From NCBI GenBank assembly GCA_003331875.1, contig QOQA01000011.1, positions 1-43,890 on the forward strand: a stretch of DNA of 43,890 bases, read 5' to 3'. The notes beneath the pieces were generated by a model. It worked only from the letters and a program-made list of their open reading frames with translations. It ran no database searches and was not told the DNA's origin. Of the stretch, positions 24,284 to 34,085 are shown piece after piece. A program made the position numbers and the translations under genes. Every line of letters begins with the position of its first letter. Positions within the stretch are counted from its first letter, which is position 1. The stretch is from Cryomorphaceae bacterium. Lineage in GTDB: Bacteria; Bacteroidota; Bacteroidia; Flavobacteriales; Flavobacteriaceae.

Positions 24284-25486
24284 TTATTTGACAATCCATA
24301 TATATGGATCTATAGCTTTGGTGTTGTTAAAAATACTAAACTGCAATGTTGATTTAGAACCGTCTTTTGGATCAAATACTTTTCCTATTTTTTGCAAAGC
24401 AGAAACCTTTTCTCCTTTTTCAACATAAACTTCATCAATATTTTTGTAAGCCGTAATATAACTTCCGTGCTGGATAAGTACGGTAATATTACTCCCTTTG
24501 AATTTTAAAATTGAAAGAACAAACCCATTAAATACGGCTCTAATTTCAGCATCCTTTGTAGTGGCAATAACTAGACCATTACTTTGAATCTTAGTTGTCC
24601 TTACTACTGGATGGGGTTGTAAACCAAATTTTCGTATTACTACACCTCTTACAACAGGCCAAGGTAAATTTCCCTTATTCGCACTAAATTTTTCAGAAAG
24701 TGCCCTTGCTTCTGGTGTTAGTTTAAATATGTTATTGTTAGATTCATTATTAGACTTTCGTATGGCTTCTTTGATTAGACGATCAATTTCTTTATCAAGG
24801 TTTATTGAAATCTTTTGCTTATCATTGATTTGTTTTTTGTATGCCTTTTCCTTTCTTCTTAATCCAGATATCAATCTTTCTTTAGATTTTTCTTCAGCTT
24901 TTAAATTGATTTGATTTTCCTTGTTTTGTTTAAGCAGGTTGTTTTTATCAGATTTCAAAGAGTTTAACAATGTGATTTTTTGATCTAAAAGGTTTATGGA
25001 GTTTGAGATTTTATCAGCTACTCTTTTTCTATCTTCGGAAAATTGATTTATATATCTAGTACGTTTTAAGGCCTGTAAAAAATCATCAGACGAAAGTAAA
25101 AACATCAGCCTAGATTCTTTAAGCTTACTTTTGTATGAATTCTTAATCATAAGTGAATACTGTTTTCTAACTTGTATTATTTCACTTTTAAGAAAATCGA
25201 TTGAATCATTTTTTTTATCAATTTCATTTGTTAAAATATTAATCTGCTGATTGGTTAACCTGATTAGCTCCTGATTTTTTAATATTCTAATGGAAATATT
25301 TTCTAAATCATTATATGCAATTTTAGTTGTCTTTGAGTTATTAAATAGCAATGAATTAATGTTTTCAATTTCTTTTTTAATTAAAAGTCTTTGGCTCTCG
25401 AGCTGTTTAATTTTGGTGGTTTGGGAAAAGGTCCAGCAACTAAAAAAGAATATAGAGATTATAGAATATGTCTTGATGTTTATCAA
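24284..25486 (-). CDS. EnvC-like murein hydrolase activator (degenerate LytM)
   Basis: The protein has about 400 residues, with a signal peptide ending in WTFSQ, then a long coiled coil (about residues 25-250) with K/E/Q/N-rich heptads, and a C-terminal LytM/M23-like domain (about 290-400). The catalytic residues are gone: HPVVRTT... lacks the H-x3-D pair, and the usual HLHFE motif reads STLQFSIF. It should therefore activate cell-wall amidases during division rather than cut peptidoglycan. No ATG suits the start. TTG at 25486 gives MINIKTYS-IISIFFFSC, a proper signal. An ATG-less extension to 25567 would overlap dut by 53 nt. Confidence 0.87.
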   Translation of the reverse strand: MINIKTYSIISIFFFSCWTFSQTTKIKQLESQRLLIKKEIENINSLLFNNSKTTKIAYNDLENISIRILKNQELIRLTNQQINILTNEIDKKNDSIDFLKSEIIQVRKQYSLMIKNSYKSKLKESRLMFLLSSDDFLQALKRTRYINQFSEDRKRVADKISNSINLLDQKITLLNSLKSDKNNLLKQNKENQINLKAEEKSKERLISGLRRKEKAYKKQINDKQKISINLDKEIDRLIKEAIRKSNNESNNNIFKLTPEARALSEKFSANKGNLPWPVVRGVVIRKFGLQPHPVVRTTKIQSNGLVIATTKDAEIRAVFNGFVLSILKFKGSNITVLIQHGSYITAYKNIDEVYVEKGEKVSALQKIGKVFDPKDGSKSTLQFSIFNNTKAIDPYIWIVK

Positions 25487-25514
25487 TTTTAAAAAATTCG
25501 AATCTATCAATATA

Positions 25515-25949
25515 TCAATTAGTCCCGGTACTACCAAACCCGCCTGAAGATCTTTCTGTTTTATCAAGGTTTGATGAATTTTCCCAATTAACTTTATCTA
25601 TTCTTGCAAAAACAAGCTGAGCAATTCTATCTGAGGGTTTTATTTCAAATGGGGTTTTAGAAGAATTAAACAAAATAACACCAATCTCTCCCCTATAATC
25701 GGCATCAATTGTACCTGGTGAATTTAAAACTGATATACCTTTTTTTAATGCGAGGCCACTTCTAGAACGAACTTGTGCTTCATATTCCTCTGGAATTTCT
25801 AAATATATACCGGTGGGTACTAATTTTCTTTCGCCAGGTGGTAAAATAATGGAAGATGATAAAAATGCCATAAGGTCCATTCCTGATGAGCCACTAGTTT
25901 GATAAAATGGATTTTGATTGTTAGACTTATTAATTATCTTGACTTTCAT
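25515..25949 (-). CDS. dut: Deoxyuridine 5'-triphosphate nucleotidohydrolase
   Basis: This trimeric dUTPase has 144 residues and converts dUTP to dUMP and pyrophosphate, keeping uracil out of DNA and feeding dTMP synthesis. All five motifs are readable: GSSGMDLMA (I), VRSRSGLALKKG (II), LNSPGTIDADYRGEIGVI with the catalytic Asp (III), DRIAQLVFARI (IV) and the P-loop-like C-terminal RSSGGFGSTG (V). Length is standard. Its ATG overlaps the atpG stop by 1 nt (TAATG), so it is translated together with the end of the ATP synthase operon. Confidence 0.97.
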   Translation of the reverse strand: MKVKIINKSNNQNPFYQTSGSSGMDLMAFLSSSIILPPGERKLVPTGIYLEIPEEYEAQVRSRSGLALKKGISVLNSPGTIDADYRGEIGVILFNSSKTPFEIKPSDRIAQLVFARIDKVNWENSSNLDKTERSSGGFGSTGTN

Positions 25950-26809
25950 TAACCATTCAGCGCTTCAGCTCCGGAAACGATTTCAAGAATTTCATTTGTA
26001 ATTGCTGCTTGTCTTGCTTTATTATATGTTAGAACCAATTCACTTTTAAGCTCGCTTGCATTGTCTGTAGCTTTATGCATTGCTGTCATCCTGGCTCCAT
26101 GTTCACCAGCAAATGAATCTCTTATTGCTTTGAATAATTGTATTTTTAATGACTTAGGTACTAAATCTAAAACAATTTTTTCCATTGAAGGTTCAAAAAT
26201 GTAATCAGATAGAACTTCTGAATCTTCAGGTGCAGTAATTGGTAAAAATTGCTCTGAAATAGTAGTTTGATTAGCTGCATTTTTAAATGTATTATAAATA
26301 AGTTCTACATGATCATATTCACCATTTGTAAATAATTCAATTATATTATCAACTATAGATGCGGCATTATCATAATTAATGTTTTCAAAAATACTACTGT
26401 GATTTGAGATTACATTCTCTGTTTTCGAAATAATATCGTTTGCCTTTTTACCAATAATCAAAAAACTGAAATTTGCTTTTGAAAAATTTGATTGATTTTT
26501 TAGTGAAATAGCTTTTTTAACAACATTAGAATTAAAGGCACCACAAAGTCCTTTGTTAGAGCATATTGGAATTATAAGAACATTTTTTATGTCTCTACTT
26601 TCAGATAACTGGGAAACACTGGATGATGAAATTATATCATAAAAGCTAGACATCAACTCTCCTAATTTTTCAGAGTAAGGCCTCATAGCAGTAACTGCAT
26701 CTTGTGCTTTTTTAAGCTTAGCGGCTGATACCATTTTCATCGCGCTAGTTATCTTCATTGTTGAAGTTACTGACGTAATTCGGTTTCTTATCTCTTTTAA
26801 ATTTGGCAT
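25949..26809 (-). CDS. atpG: ATP synthase F1 subunit gamma
   Basis: The 286-residue gamma subunit is the central rotating stalk of F1. The N-terminal helix MPNLKEIRNRITSVTSTMKITSAMKMVSAAKLKKAQ and the C-terminal helix ending LTYNKARQAAITNEILEIVSGAEAL form the coiled coil. The SNKGLCGAFNSNV motif is present near 83-95. Length is normal. It lies 7 nt downstream of atpA and is followed by dut instead of atpD, as in many Flavobacteriia. Confidence 0.97.
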   Translation of the reverse strand: MPNLKEIRNRITSVTSTMKITSAMKMVSAAKLKKAQDAVTAMRPYSEKLGELMSSFYDIISSSSVSQLSESRDIKNVLIIPICSNKGLCGAFNSNVVKKAISLKNQSNFSKANFSFLIIGKKANDIISKTENVISNHSSIFENINYDNAASIVDNIIELFTNGEYDHVELIYNTFKNAANQTTISEQFLPITAPEDSEVLSDYIFEPSMEKIVLDLVPKSLKIQLFKAIRDSFAGEHGARMTAMHKATDNASELKSELVLTYNKARQAAITNEILEIVSGAEALNG

Positions 26810-26816
26810 ATATTAA

Positions 26817-28394
26817 TTATTCGTAAGATGATGAAAGGTCTGCAGCTACACTTTCTAAAGTAGATAACACATCATCTGTGAGCTTGCCTTGCTTAATTGT
26901 GTCAAGAGTTTTTTTGTGTTTTACATTCATCAAGTCCAAAAACTTCTTTTCGAATTCTTTTATCTTATCAACGGGAACAGATTTCAAAAGATTTTTTGAA
27001 CCTAAATATATGATGGCTACTTGATCCTCAACTGTAAATGGATCGTTTTGTGCTTGCTTTAAAATTTCAACATTTCTTTTTCCCTTTTCAATTACACCCA
27101 GTGTTACAGGGTCTAAGTCTGATCCAAATTTAGCAAACGCTTGTAATTCCCTAAATTGAGCCTGGTCAAGTTTGAGGGTACCTGCAACCTTCTTCATTGA
27201 TTTAATTTGAGCAGATCCACCAACTCTTGAAACAGAGATTCCAACATTTATTGCAGGTCTCACCCCTGAATTAAACAGGTCTGATTCGAGAAAAATCTGT
27301 CCATCAGTTATGGAAATAACATTTGTGGGAATATAAGCGGAAACATCTCCTGCTTGTGTTTCAATTATTGGAAGTGCTGTCAAAGAGCCACCTCCTTTAA
27401 CTACTGGTTTTAGGCTATCAGGAAGATCATTCATTTTTTTTGCAATTCCATCATCATTGATAACTTTAGCTGATCTCTCAAGCAATCTTGAATGTAAGTA
27501 AAACACATCCCCAGGGTAAGCTTCTCGACCAGGTGGCCTTCTCAAAAGAAGTGAGACTTCTCTATATGCAACAGCTTGCTTTGATAAATCATCATAAATA
27601 ATTAATGCAGGTCTACCAGTATCCCTAAAATATTCTCCAATTGCTGCTCCAGCAAAAGGAGCATAAACTTGCATAGGTGCAGGATCTGAAGCGTTTGCGG
27701 CTACTATTGTAGTATAAGAAAGAGCTCCTTTTTCTTCAAGAGTTTTTGCTATTCCCGCAACTGTTGATGCCTTTTGCCCAATTGCAACATAGATACAGTA
27801 TACAGGTTCCCCAGCGTCAAAAAATTCTTTTTGATTTATAATTGTGTCGATACAAACTGTTGTCTTGCCCGTTTGACGGTCTCCAATTACCAACTCTCTT
27901 TGTCCTCTTCCAACAGGAATCATAGCATCAATTGATTTTATTCCTGTCTGTAAAGGCTCATTAACAGGTTGTCTATATATTACGCCTGGTGCTTTTCTTT
28001 CAAGTGGCATCTCATACATTTTTCCTTTAATTTTTCCTTTTCCATCAATTGGCTCACCAAGAGTATTAACGACTCTTCCAACTACACCTTCACCAACTTT
28101 GATCGATGCAATTCGTTCTGTTCTCTTTACAGTATCCCCCTCCTTAACGTCTTTAGATGGTCCTAACAAAACTACTCCTACATTATCTTCCTCAAGGTTT
28201 AATACGATACCCTCCATTCCATTTTCAAACATGACCAATTCTCCATACTGCACGTTTGAAAGCCCATAAACTCTTGCTATCCCATCACCAACCTGAAGAA
28301 CTGTCCCAACTTCTGCCAATGAAGGACCAATATCTGATCCAGTTAATTGTTTTTTTATAATTGCTGAGATTTCAGCTGGTTTTATATCTGCCAT
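26817..28394 (-). CDS. atpA: ATP synthase F1 subunit alpha
   Basis: The 525-residue alpha subunit provides non-catalytic nucleotide sites and the arginine finger for beta. The P-loop GDRQTGKT is at 171-178. Also seen are [65 protein letters not shown], and [34 protein letters not shown] in the C-terminal domain, which includes the conserved SRVGGSAQ arginine. Length is typical. It lies in atpBEFHAG order, 3 nt after atpH. Confidence 0.98.
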   Translation of the reverse strand: MADIKPAEISAIIKKQLTGSDIGPSLAEVGTVLQVGDGIARVYGLSNVQYGELVMFENGMEGIVLNLEEDNVGVVLLGPSKDVKEGDTVKRTERIASIKVGEGVVGRVVNTLGEPIDGKGKIKGKMYEMPLERKAPGVIYRQPVNEPLQTGIKSIDAMIPVGRGQRELVIGDRQTGKTTVCIDTIINQKEFFDAGEPVYCIYVAIGQKASTVAGIAKTLEEKGALSYTTIVAANASDPAPMQVYAPFAGAAIGEYFRDTGRPALIIYDDLSKQAVAYREVSLLLRRPPGREAYPGDVFYLHSRLLERSAKVINDDGIAKKMNDLPDSLKPVVKGGGSLTALPIIETQAGDVSAYIPTNVISITDGQIFLESDLFNSGVRPAINVGISVSRVGGSAQIKSMKKVAGTLKLDQAQFRELQAFAKFGSDLDPVTLGVIEKGKRNVEILKQAQNDPFTVEDQVAIIYLGSKNLLKSVPVDKIKEFEKKFLDLMNVKHKKTLDTIKQGKLTDDVLSTLESVAADLSSSYE

Positions 28395-28397
28395 AAT

Positions 28398-28943
28398 TTA
28401 TTGTATTGATGTATTGAAAAACTCTTGTTCTAAATTTTTCAATTGTTGTTTAAAGCTAGCGTCATATTGCTTATCCCCAACCTTAAGTATAAAGCCTCCA
28501 ATCAGATTTCTATCTACTTTATTGATTAGGTGAACGTTTTTAAATGTTAAGGATTTCACTTTGGATTTAATTTCCATTAGTAACTCATCGGATAACTTTG
28601 TGGCCGAAATCAAGGTCACATTTTGGTTACCCACTTTTTCATTATAAAGATCGACAAAGCATTTCGCAACATCATCGAACAAATCAATACGCCCACTATT
28701 CATTAGATGTGTAAGTAGATTCGTTGATTGAATTGACAGGCCGGCGAACACCTCTTTCAAGGTTTCTACTTTGTCATTGTCTTTTATCACTTTTGAATCA
28801 ATAAATAGCTTTAACTCTTGAGATTCTTGAAAAGCCTTTTTTACAGAAATCATGTCTTTAAACATTATCATCAGATCGTTTTTTGATTCTGTAATGCTCA
28901 AAAAAGCTTTTGCATATCTTTTTGCAGCCCTAGTATTGATCAT
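28398..28943 (-). CDS. atpH: ATP synthase F1 subunit delta
   Basis: The 181-residue delta subunit (OSCP) fastens the peripheral stalk to the crown of F1. Seen are the N-terminal six-helix domain, starting RAAKRYAKAFLSI, FIDSKVIKDNDKVETLKEVFAG, and the C-terminal strand region with KVGNQNVTLISATKLSDELLMEIKSK and LIGGFILKVGDKQYDASFKQQLKNLEQEF, the usual family ending. It overlaps atpF by 4 nt. Confidence 0.95.
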   Translation of the reverse strand: MINTRAAKRYAKAFLSITESKNDLMIMFKDMISVKKAFQESQELKLFIDSKVIKDNDKVETLKEVFAGLSIQSTNLLTHLMNSGRIDLFDDVAKCFVDLYNEKVGNQNVTLISATKLSDELLMEIKSKVKSLTFKNVHLINKVDRNLIGGFILKVGDKQYDASFKQQLKNLEQEFFNTSIQ

Positions 28944-29440
28944 TTAAGTTTAACGTCTTTTATTAATTCTTTAACAATTTTCATTTGCTTATCATCATCT
29001 GAAAGCTTTTCTTTTATAAGTTTTTCAGCAATTTCAATTGAAAGCGTAGCTACTTGTTTTTTAATTTCCGAAACAGCAGCTTCTTTTTCATTTTTAATAG
29101 AGTCGTTGGCATTATCTATAATTTTCTGCGCTTCTGTTTTGGCCTCAGTTTTAGCCTCTTCCAAGATTGACTTTTTTAAACTACTAGCTTCCTTTAAAAT
29201 ATTATCTCGTTCAATTTTAGCCTCTTTAAGCACCTTGTCGTTGCTAGCCTTTAATGACTTTATTTCCTCCCTTGCTTTTTCAGCAGACTCTAAGGCATTC
29301 TTTATACCTTCTTCTCTGTCATTAATTGTCTTTAAGATCGGTGTCCATGCGTATTTTTTCAATAGCCAGATTAACAACAAAAAAATAACAGTTTGCCAAA
29401 AAAACAAACCAATTGAAAACTCTTCAATTAATTTTTCCAT
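28940..29440 (-). CDS. atpF: ATP synthase F0 subunit b
   Basis: The 166-residue b subunit has one N-terminal membrane helix (about 8-28, FSIGLFFWQTVIFLLLIWLLKKYAW) and a long charged alpha-helical stalk (about 35-165), rich in A, K and E, that dimerises and binds delta. The motif WTPILKTINDREEGIKNALESAEKAREE is standard. A four-base ATGA overlap joins it to atpH, and 15 nt separate it from atpE. Confidence 0.96.
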   Translation of the reverse strand: MEKLIEEFSIGLFFWQTVIFLLLIWLLKKYAWTPILKTINDREEGIKNALESAEKAREEIKSLKASNDKVLKEAKIERDNILKEASSLKKSILEEAKTEAKTEAQKIIDNANDSIKNEKEAAVSEIKKQVATLSIEIAEKLIKEKLSDDDKQMKIVKELIKDVKLK

Positions 29441-29455
29441 AAAATTTAAAAATTA

Positions 29456-29662
<207 letters not shown>

Positions 29663-29678
29663 TTAATTTATTCATTTA

Positions 29679-30764
29679 TTAATGTTCAGTTTCACCATGC
29701 TCCTCAACAGCAAATCCAAAATAAAGTGCGGATAACATAGTGAAAATGTACGCTTGTAATAACGCTACTAAAATCTCAATAATTGATATAAAAAAAGCAA
29801 GTGCAAACGACAAGCTGCTACCTACCCAATTTTGAAAAACAAACATTAAACCTATCAGACTATAAAGAACAATATGTCCGGCTTGAATGTTTGCATATAA
29901 ACGTATTAGTAGTGAAAAAGGCTTTATAAATAAGCCCAAAAATTCGATTGGTGCCAATATTATTTTAAGTGGTATTGGTACACCCGGCATCCAAAAAATA
30001 TGTCCCCAATAATTTTTATTGGCTGTCAAATTAGTCAGTAAAAAGGTCAATAAAGCTAAGGAAAATGTTACTGCTATATTTCCGGTAACGTTAACGCCTA
30101 ATGGTGTTAGTCCTAATATGTTCAAAAACCAAATAAAGAAAAAAACAGTTAACAAATAACTCATATAATTCCTGTACTTTTTTTCTCCAATACCTGGGAT
30201 AGCAATCTCGTCCCTAACATATAGAATTATCGGCTCTAAAAACCTGCCTACACCATCAGCAATGCCATTGTTTCTTGTGTATGATCTTGCGAGTGAATTA
30301 AATAAAAACAGCATCAATAAAGAAACTAGTATTATTGTAACAATATTTTTTGTGATTGAAAAATCTAAAGGTTTTTCATTTATGATTTTCCCATTTTCAT
30401 CTTTAATTATATCTCCATTGTAATTTGTTTTGTAGATTTTATTATTGTCATAATTCATTCTATAAAAACTTTCATTATCCGCCACAACCTCTTTGCCGTG
30501 TTTAAAATCAGATGATACAAAAAACTTAAAACCATTGTCATATAAGATCACGGGTAATGGCAACTCTACATAAACTTTTTTTCCATCGGCTTTTGTGTAA
30601 GAAGTCAAGTAAAAACTGTGAGAGTCTTTTAGGTGATGGGTGATGTATTTTTTTATCTCGGCTTTTTTATCTTTATTTTCTTCAAGGGGTTCTGCAGAGA
30701 AAGCAGTACAAAAAGCAAATGTTGAAAATAGAGTTAAAAAAAGAAATTTTTTAGAAAAAAACAT
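29679..30764 (-). CDS. atpB: ATP synthase F0 subunit a
   Basis: The 361-residue a subunit forms the proton half-channels against the c ring. The essential arginine is Arg288 in LLIRLYANIQAGH. The membrane domain (about 138-355) is preceded by an unusually long N terminus: a signal-peptide-like segment (residues 1-23, ending AFSA) and about 115 hydrophilic residues, with repeated IKDENGKIINEKPLDFS-like polar sequence. Such an exported extension is common in Bacteroidota AtpB and of unknown purpose. It has its own -7 box upstream and starts the atpBEFHAG-dut run. Confidence 0.96.
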   Translation of the reverse strand: MFFSKKFLFLTLFSTFAFCTAFSAEPLEENKDKKAEIKKYITHHLKDSHSFYLTSYTKADGKKVYVELPLPVILYDNGFKFFVSSDFKHGKEVVADNESFYRMNYDNNKIYKTNYNGDIIKDENGKIINEKPLDFSITKNIVTIILVSLLMLFLFNSLARSYTRNNGIADGVGRFLEPIILYVRDEIAIPGIGEKKYRNYMSYLLTVFFFIWFLNILGLTPLGVNVTGNIAVTFSLALLTFLLTNLTANKNYWGHIFWMPGVPIPLKIILAPIEFLGLFIKPFSLLIRLYANIQAGHIVLYSLIGLMFVFQNWVGSSLSFALAFFISIIEILVALLQAYIFTMLSALYFGFAVEEHGETEH

Positions 30765-30792
30765 TCCAGATATTCTGTAAAATATATGCCTG

Positions 30793-30800
30793 CAAAGTTA
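30793..30800 (-). promoter_or_regulatory. -7 box for the ATP synthase operon
   Basis: On the minus strand TAACTTTG, followed by CAGG, fits TAnnTTTG and the commonly seen TAnCTTTGC form. It lies in the 59-nt gap between atpZ and atpB, 28 nt before the atpB start. I see no TTG at the -33 position, so this is moderate support for separate transcription of the atp genes. Confidence 0.45.
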
Positions 30801-30823
30801 GAACATTTAGTTAAAAAGTAAAG

Positions 30824-31057
30824 TTATTTATGAAGTTTATTTACTTGTTTATAAACAATATAAAACGCTAAAACAAAGCCTAAAAATGTTAACGAAAAGG
30901 TAAATAGTTTTTCAAAGCTAAAGTATGCGTCCAACCACTTTCCTAGTTTTGAGAAAAGGAATATAATAATGCCCATTTCAAAACTAATTACAGCAAAAAC
31001 TAATAAAGGATTAGGCTGTTTTTTCAGACTGTGCTTTGTTTTCAGTTTTGCCTTCAA
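30824..31057 (-). CDS. AtpZ/AtpI family ATP synthase accessory protein
   Basis: The protein has 77 residues and two membrane helices, with the family pattern PNPLLVFAVISFEMGIIIFLFSKLGKWLDAYF then FTFSLTFLGFVLAFYIVYKQVNKL. AtpI/AtpZ proteins assist c-ring assembly or Mg2+/Ca2+ supply, and the position just ahead of atpB fits. No ATG precedes the first helix. The frame opens with TTG at 31057, giving a 47-nt overlap with the end of the bactofilin gene. A later non-ATG start (for example CTG at residue 11) would also fit, so the start is uncertain. Confidence 0.82.
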   Translation of the reverse strand: MKAKLKTKHSLKKQPNPLLVFAVISFEMGIIIFLFSKLGKWLDAYFSFEKLFTFSLTFLGFVLAFYIVYKQVNKLHK

Positions 31058-31415
31058 CAGCCTTGAGCTGTTTGCCAGATTTCATGGATATTGAAGCTTC
31101 TACTTGAGCACCTTCTTCGACTGAAAGTTTTCCAGTTATGATATCGCCCTGGATTAAAGACTCTGACATCAGTGAAAGTATTTCAACGACCTCAATTTTA
31201 CCAGAAACAGAACCTGAAATATCAGCATTAGAACAGTTAATCTTGCCATTGATTTTGCCTAATTTCCCAACAACAACTTTTCCGGTTGTTGTTATATTTC
31301 CCTCAACAATACCGTCGATTCTAAAGTCTGCCTCTGAGAAAATATCACCAACAATTTTTGTAGATGACTCAATTATATCTACAGATGGTGATGAAAAAAA
31401 TTTATTCTCTGCCAT
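31011..31415 (-). CDS. Bactofilin (polymer-forming cytoskeletal protein)
   Basis: A 134-residue bactofilin: a short disordered N terminus, then a compact right-handed beta-helix (about 15-110) with regular hydrophobic rungs (IVGDIFSEADFRIDGIVEGNITTTGKVVVGKLGKINGKINCSNADISGSVSGKIEVVEIL), then a lysine/glutamate tail. Bactofilins polymerise without nucleotide and organise envelope or cell-wall enzymes, including M23 peptidases in other bacteria. Here it sits 3 nt after porW/sprE and overlaps atpZ. A partner M23 peptidase is encoded at 38807-39661, but a link is only inference. Confidence 0.92.
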   Translation of the reverse strand: MAENKFFSSPSVDIIESSTKIVGDIFSEADFRIDGIVEGNITTTGKVVVGKLGKINGKINCSNADISGSVSGKIEVVEILSLMSESLIQGDIITGKLSVEEGAQVEASISMKSGKQLKAVEGKTENKAQSEKTA

Positions 31416-31418
31416 AAT

Positions 31419-33758
31419 CTAATTTTTGGTTATTTCTAATGTTTTAAAAATCAGCATATTAATATACTGGGAGGTCGAAAGTACAAAATATTTATCGTTT
31501 GACAATGTTTTTTTGTTTTGCATAATCAGGTCTGCAAATTCTTCTGCCTCAGCCCTACTGGCTAAGCCATATTTAACCAAAATATATGAGTTGTTTTCAT
31601 ATGGCTCCTGAACAAATTCATAATTATTTGGAAACTCCTTCATTTTTTTTTCGTCGTAAATAAAAATCAGAACATATTCGTTGTCATTATATGAAATTTT
31701 ATTTTCGATAAGACTTTCAATATGACTGATTTTTTTTGATAGATAGTCTGTCTTTTCCGGATAAAGAACATTAATGCTTTTTAACTCTTCTAAATATTCA
31801 CTTGGTTTGTAAAGCTTACCAAAGACCTTGAGCTTTTGTTCATATAAGGTAAAGCGAAAATCTCTACTTACTGAATAATTAATTAGCGAATCAATAACTT
31901 TTAATGCTAATGAATGTTTGTTTGATTTGATTGTGCTCTTAATATAGCCAACTAAAGAATCTTTAGTGTTTTCAGAAAGTGCCTCAAGTTGTTGATTGCT
32001 TAAAAACTTTGCGTATGTTGACTGTGGATATTTCGTTGTAATAAACTCCTTAATCTCCAACGCTTTTTTAGGTGCATTAAATTCCTTTGATGAATATATT
32101 TGATGTAAGTAGTATTTACTTTGAAGAAACTCTTTTTCTTCAACTTTTCCCATTAACTTAACCTTTGAAAGTGCCTGTTCGGAACTTGTTTTGTCTTTGA
32201 AGTATTCATAAAGATACAACCCAAGCTTTGAGAGGTTTTCGTTAGAAATATTCATCAGGCTGTCCTTATCTTTTTTTGATCTAGGAAGATCATTGAAAGT
32301 TCTAGAATCTTTGTTAATTTCTTGTTTATTTTCATTTTGCAAAACTGTATTTGAAGACCCAACGGAGTAAGTTCTCCAGTTATCAACATTTGTTCTGTTT
32401 CCCCACTTTATTAAAAAAATTCTTTTTCCATTTTGAACAGCAAGTTGATTGTCAAAGTAAAAAGAACTTAAAGATGTGTTTAAGGTTTTTGTATTTTGTT
32501 CATTAATTATGTTTGAGTCGTTGTCTTTATTATTCAATATCTTATTGATTTGCTCATCAGAAAATTGGCTCATATATATCAATGAATCAATTTCTTTATT
32601 TTGTTGAACCAAATCTGAAATTAAATTTAACTTCTCTCTTTGCTCGTTCAAGAGTAAAAAACTCTTTGAATTGGGGTTATAGTATGTTATTAAGGTGTCC
32701 AGATAATTTGAGGAACTTAGGTATTCTTTATTTTTTAACTCTGCTAAGAAAAGTTCATTGTAGGCATTGGTAAATAGGTTTGTGTCTCTTTCGTTAATTC
32801 TAATTGCTTGTTTTAAAAGATTTTTTGCTTTATCGTCCTCATTTATTAGCAATAGTTTTTTTGCATTATAAAAGTTTATCCTAGGGATTTGGTTAAGGCT
32901 TCTTAGGTCCGAACTAAGGTTTGAAAAATCCTTTTCTTTTGATTCTTCATTAAGGTTTAAATTAAAGAGCTTGGAATTAATGACTAAACCAGAGGATTTA
33001 CTCTTGTGTAATTTTATTGTTTTTAAGAAATAAACTTTTGATGAATCTTTTAAGCCCTTCTGCATGTAAACTTGCCCAATTATAAAGTTTGACCTTGCGT
33101 TTTGATTTTTATCTTTAGAAAAAATAATCGACTTTTTCAAATTGGAAATTAAGGAGTCGTACTCATTATTGGAATAATTGATCTCCGATTTAGCCAAGTA
33201 TAATTTTGATTTATTTTCATTTGAAAGAGCTTCCTTGTTGATTGCTTGATCAATTATTGAATAGGCTAAGTTCCTTTGTCCTAAATTAGAATTAATTAGT
33301 GCTTTCCAAAAGGTTGCTTCACACCAAACGTCGGATATTTTATCCTGTTTGGTTATGTAGTTGAAGGCTTGGAGAGAAGAAATAAACCTTTTATCGTAAA
33401 ACCTTGACTTTCCAAGAAGCAAGTAGGCTTTATTTATATAATCGGAGTCCAAATTATTGTCATTTCCAAACCTCTGAATAACTTTTATTGCTTTTTCTTC
33501 AGATCTTGTGAAATTTTTAGTGGGATAGTCTGATTCTAATTCAAGTACGTTATTAAGCATAATTGGTGGTAATATTTCCCAATAGTTCTCCAGATATAAA
33601 TTCTTAAGTTTATTGACACCTTCGTCTAAAAAAAGGTTACCATTAAAAAGAATATTGAATTTTGCCTTAAGTGGTTTTAATGAAATAATAGGCTCTTTTT
33701 TTGAAGAGCAAGAAATAAATAATATTATTAAAAAAACAAAGCTTAGCTTTTTATACAT
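31419..33758 (-). CDS. sprE: PorW/SprE-like type IX secretion lipoprotein
   Basis: This 779-residue protein starts with a lipoprotein signal (LFISCSS, lipidated Cys about 17) and consists largely of degenerate TPR-like helical repeats (about 130-700). The opening KAKFNILFNGNLFLDEGVNKLKNLYLENYWEILPPIML is, from memory, the hallmark of PorW/SprE. These outer-membrane lipoproteins are needed for type IX secretion and gliding in Bacteroidota. The end (about 690-775) holds a SPOR-like region with VLIFIYDEKK and YILVKYGLASRAEAEEFADLI. No other T9SS gene is present in the window. It is followed by bactofilin after 3 nt, an arrangement I associate with Flavobacteriia. Confidence 0.75.
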   Translation of the reverse strand: MYKKLSFVFLIILFISCSSKKEPIISLKPLKAKFNILFNGNLFLDEGVNKLKNLYLENYWEILPPIMLNNVLELESDYPTKNFTRSEEKAIKVIQRFGNDNNLDSDYINKAYLLLGKSRFYDKRFISSLQAFNYITKQDKISDVWCEATFWKALINSNLGQRNLAYSIIDQAINKEALSNENKSKLYLAKSEINYSNNEYDSLISNLKKSIIFSKDKNQNARSNFIIGQVYMQKGLKDSSKVYFLKTIKLHKSKSSGLVINSKLFNLNLNEESKEKDFSNLSSDLRSLNQIPRINFYNAKKLLLINEDDKAKNLLKQAIRINERDTNLFTNAYNELFLAELKNKEYLSSSNYLDTLITYYNPNSKSFLLLNEQREKLNLISDLVQQNKEIDSLIYMSQFSDEQINKILNNKDNDSNIINEQNTKTLNTSLSSFYFDNQLAVQNGKRIFLIKWGNRTNVDNWRTYSVGSSNTVLQNENKQEINKDSRTFNDLPRSKKDKDSLMNISNENLSKLGLYLYEYFKDKTSSEQALSKVKLMGKVEEKEFLQSKYYLHQIYSSKEFNAPKKALEIKEFITTKYPQSTYAKFLSNQQLEALSENTKDSLVGYIKSTIKSNKHSLALKVIDSLINYSVSRDFRFTLYEQKLKVFGKLYKPSEYLEELKSINVLYPEKTDYLSKKISHIESLIENKISYNDNEYVLIFIYDEKKMKEFPNNYEFVQEPYENNSYILVKYGLASRAEAEEFADLIMQNKKTLSNDKYFVLSTSQYINMLIFKTLEITKN

Positions 33759-33797
33759 CGTATTTAATTCTAAAATATTTCATATCATTGCACGAAT

Positions 33798-34085
33798 ATG
33801 GCGAACACTACAAATGTAACAGTAATTTTAGATGATGAAAAACTTGAATTTGTAATGGATTCTGATAAGACCATATTAGATGGAGCCTTAGAAAACGGGG
33901 TTGATGCTCCACATTCATGTCAGGGTGGTATTTGTACAACCTGTATTTGTAAAGTCATTTCTGGAAAAGCCGACATGGAGGATGAATATGCTCTTTCCGA
34001 TGAGGAGCAAGATGAAGGGTTTGTTCTTGCTTGTATTTCAAAACCTTTAAGTAATAAAATAACAATTGATTTTGATGATGTTTAG
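33798..34085 (+). CDS. [2Fe-2S] ferredoxin, plant type
   Basis: The protein has 95 residues and is a beta-grasp ferredoxin carrying one [2Fe-2S] cluster bound by C41, C46, C49 (CQGGICTTC) and C79 (VLACISKP). The form resembles the C-terminal reductase domain of phenylacetyl-CoA epoxidase subunit PaaE. An additional Cys51 is adjacent to the cluster. It is acidic overall, suiting an electron carrier. No redox partner lies nearby. A near-consensus -7 box, TATCATTG, lies at 33783-33790. The 3' end overlaps the convergent GT9 gene by 4 nt. Confidence 0.93.
   Translation: MANTTNVTVILDDEKLEFVMDSDKTILDGALENGVDAPHSCQGGICTTCICKVISGKADMEDEYALSDEEQDEGFVLACISKPLSNKITIDFDDV

Noticed and set aside
25487-25567. 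ATG-like start at 25567 for the EnvC-like protein
   Set aside because: It overlaps dut by 53 nt and buries the signal peptide behind 27 residues that are not membrane- or signal-like.
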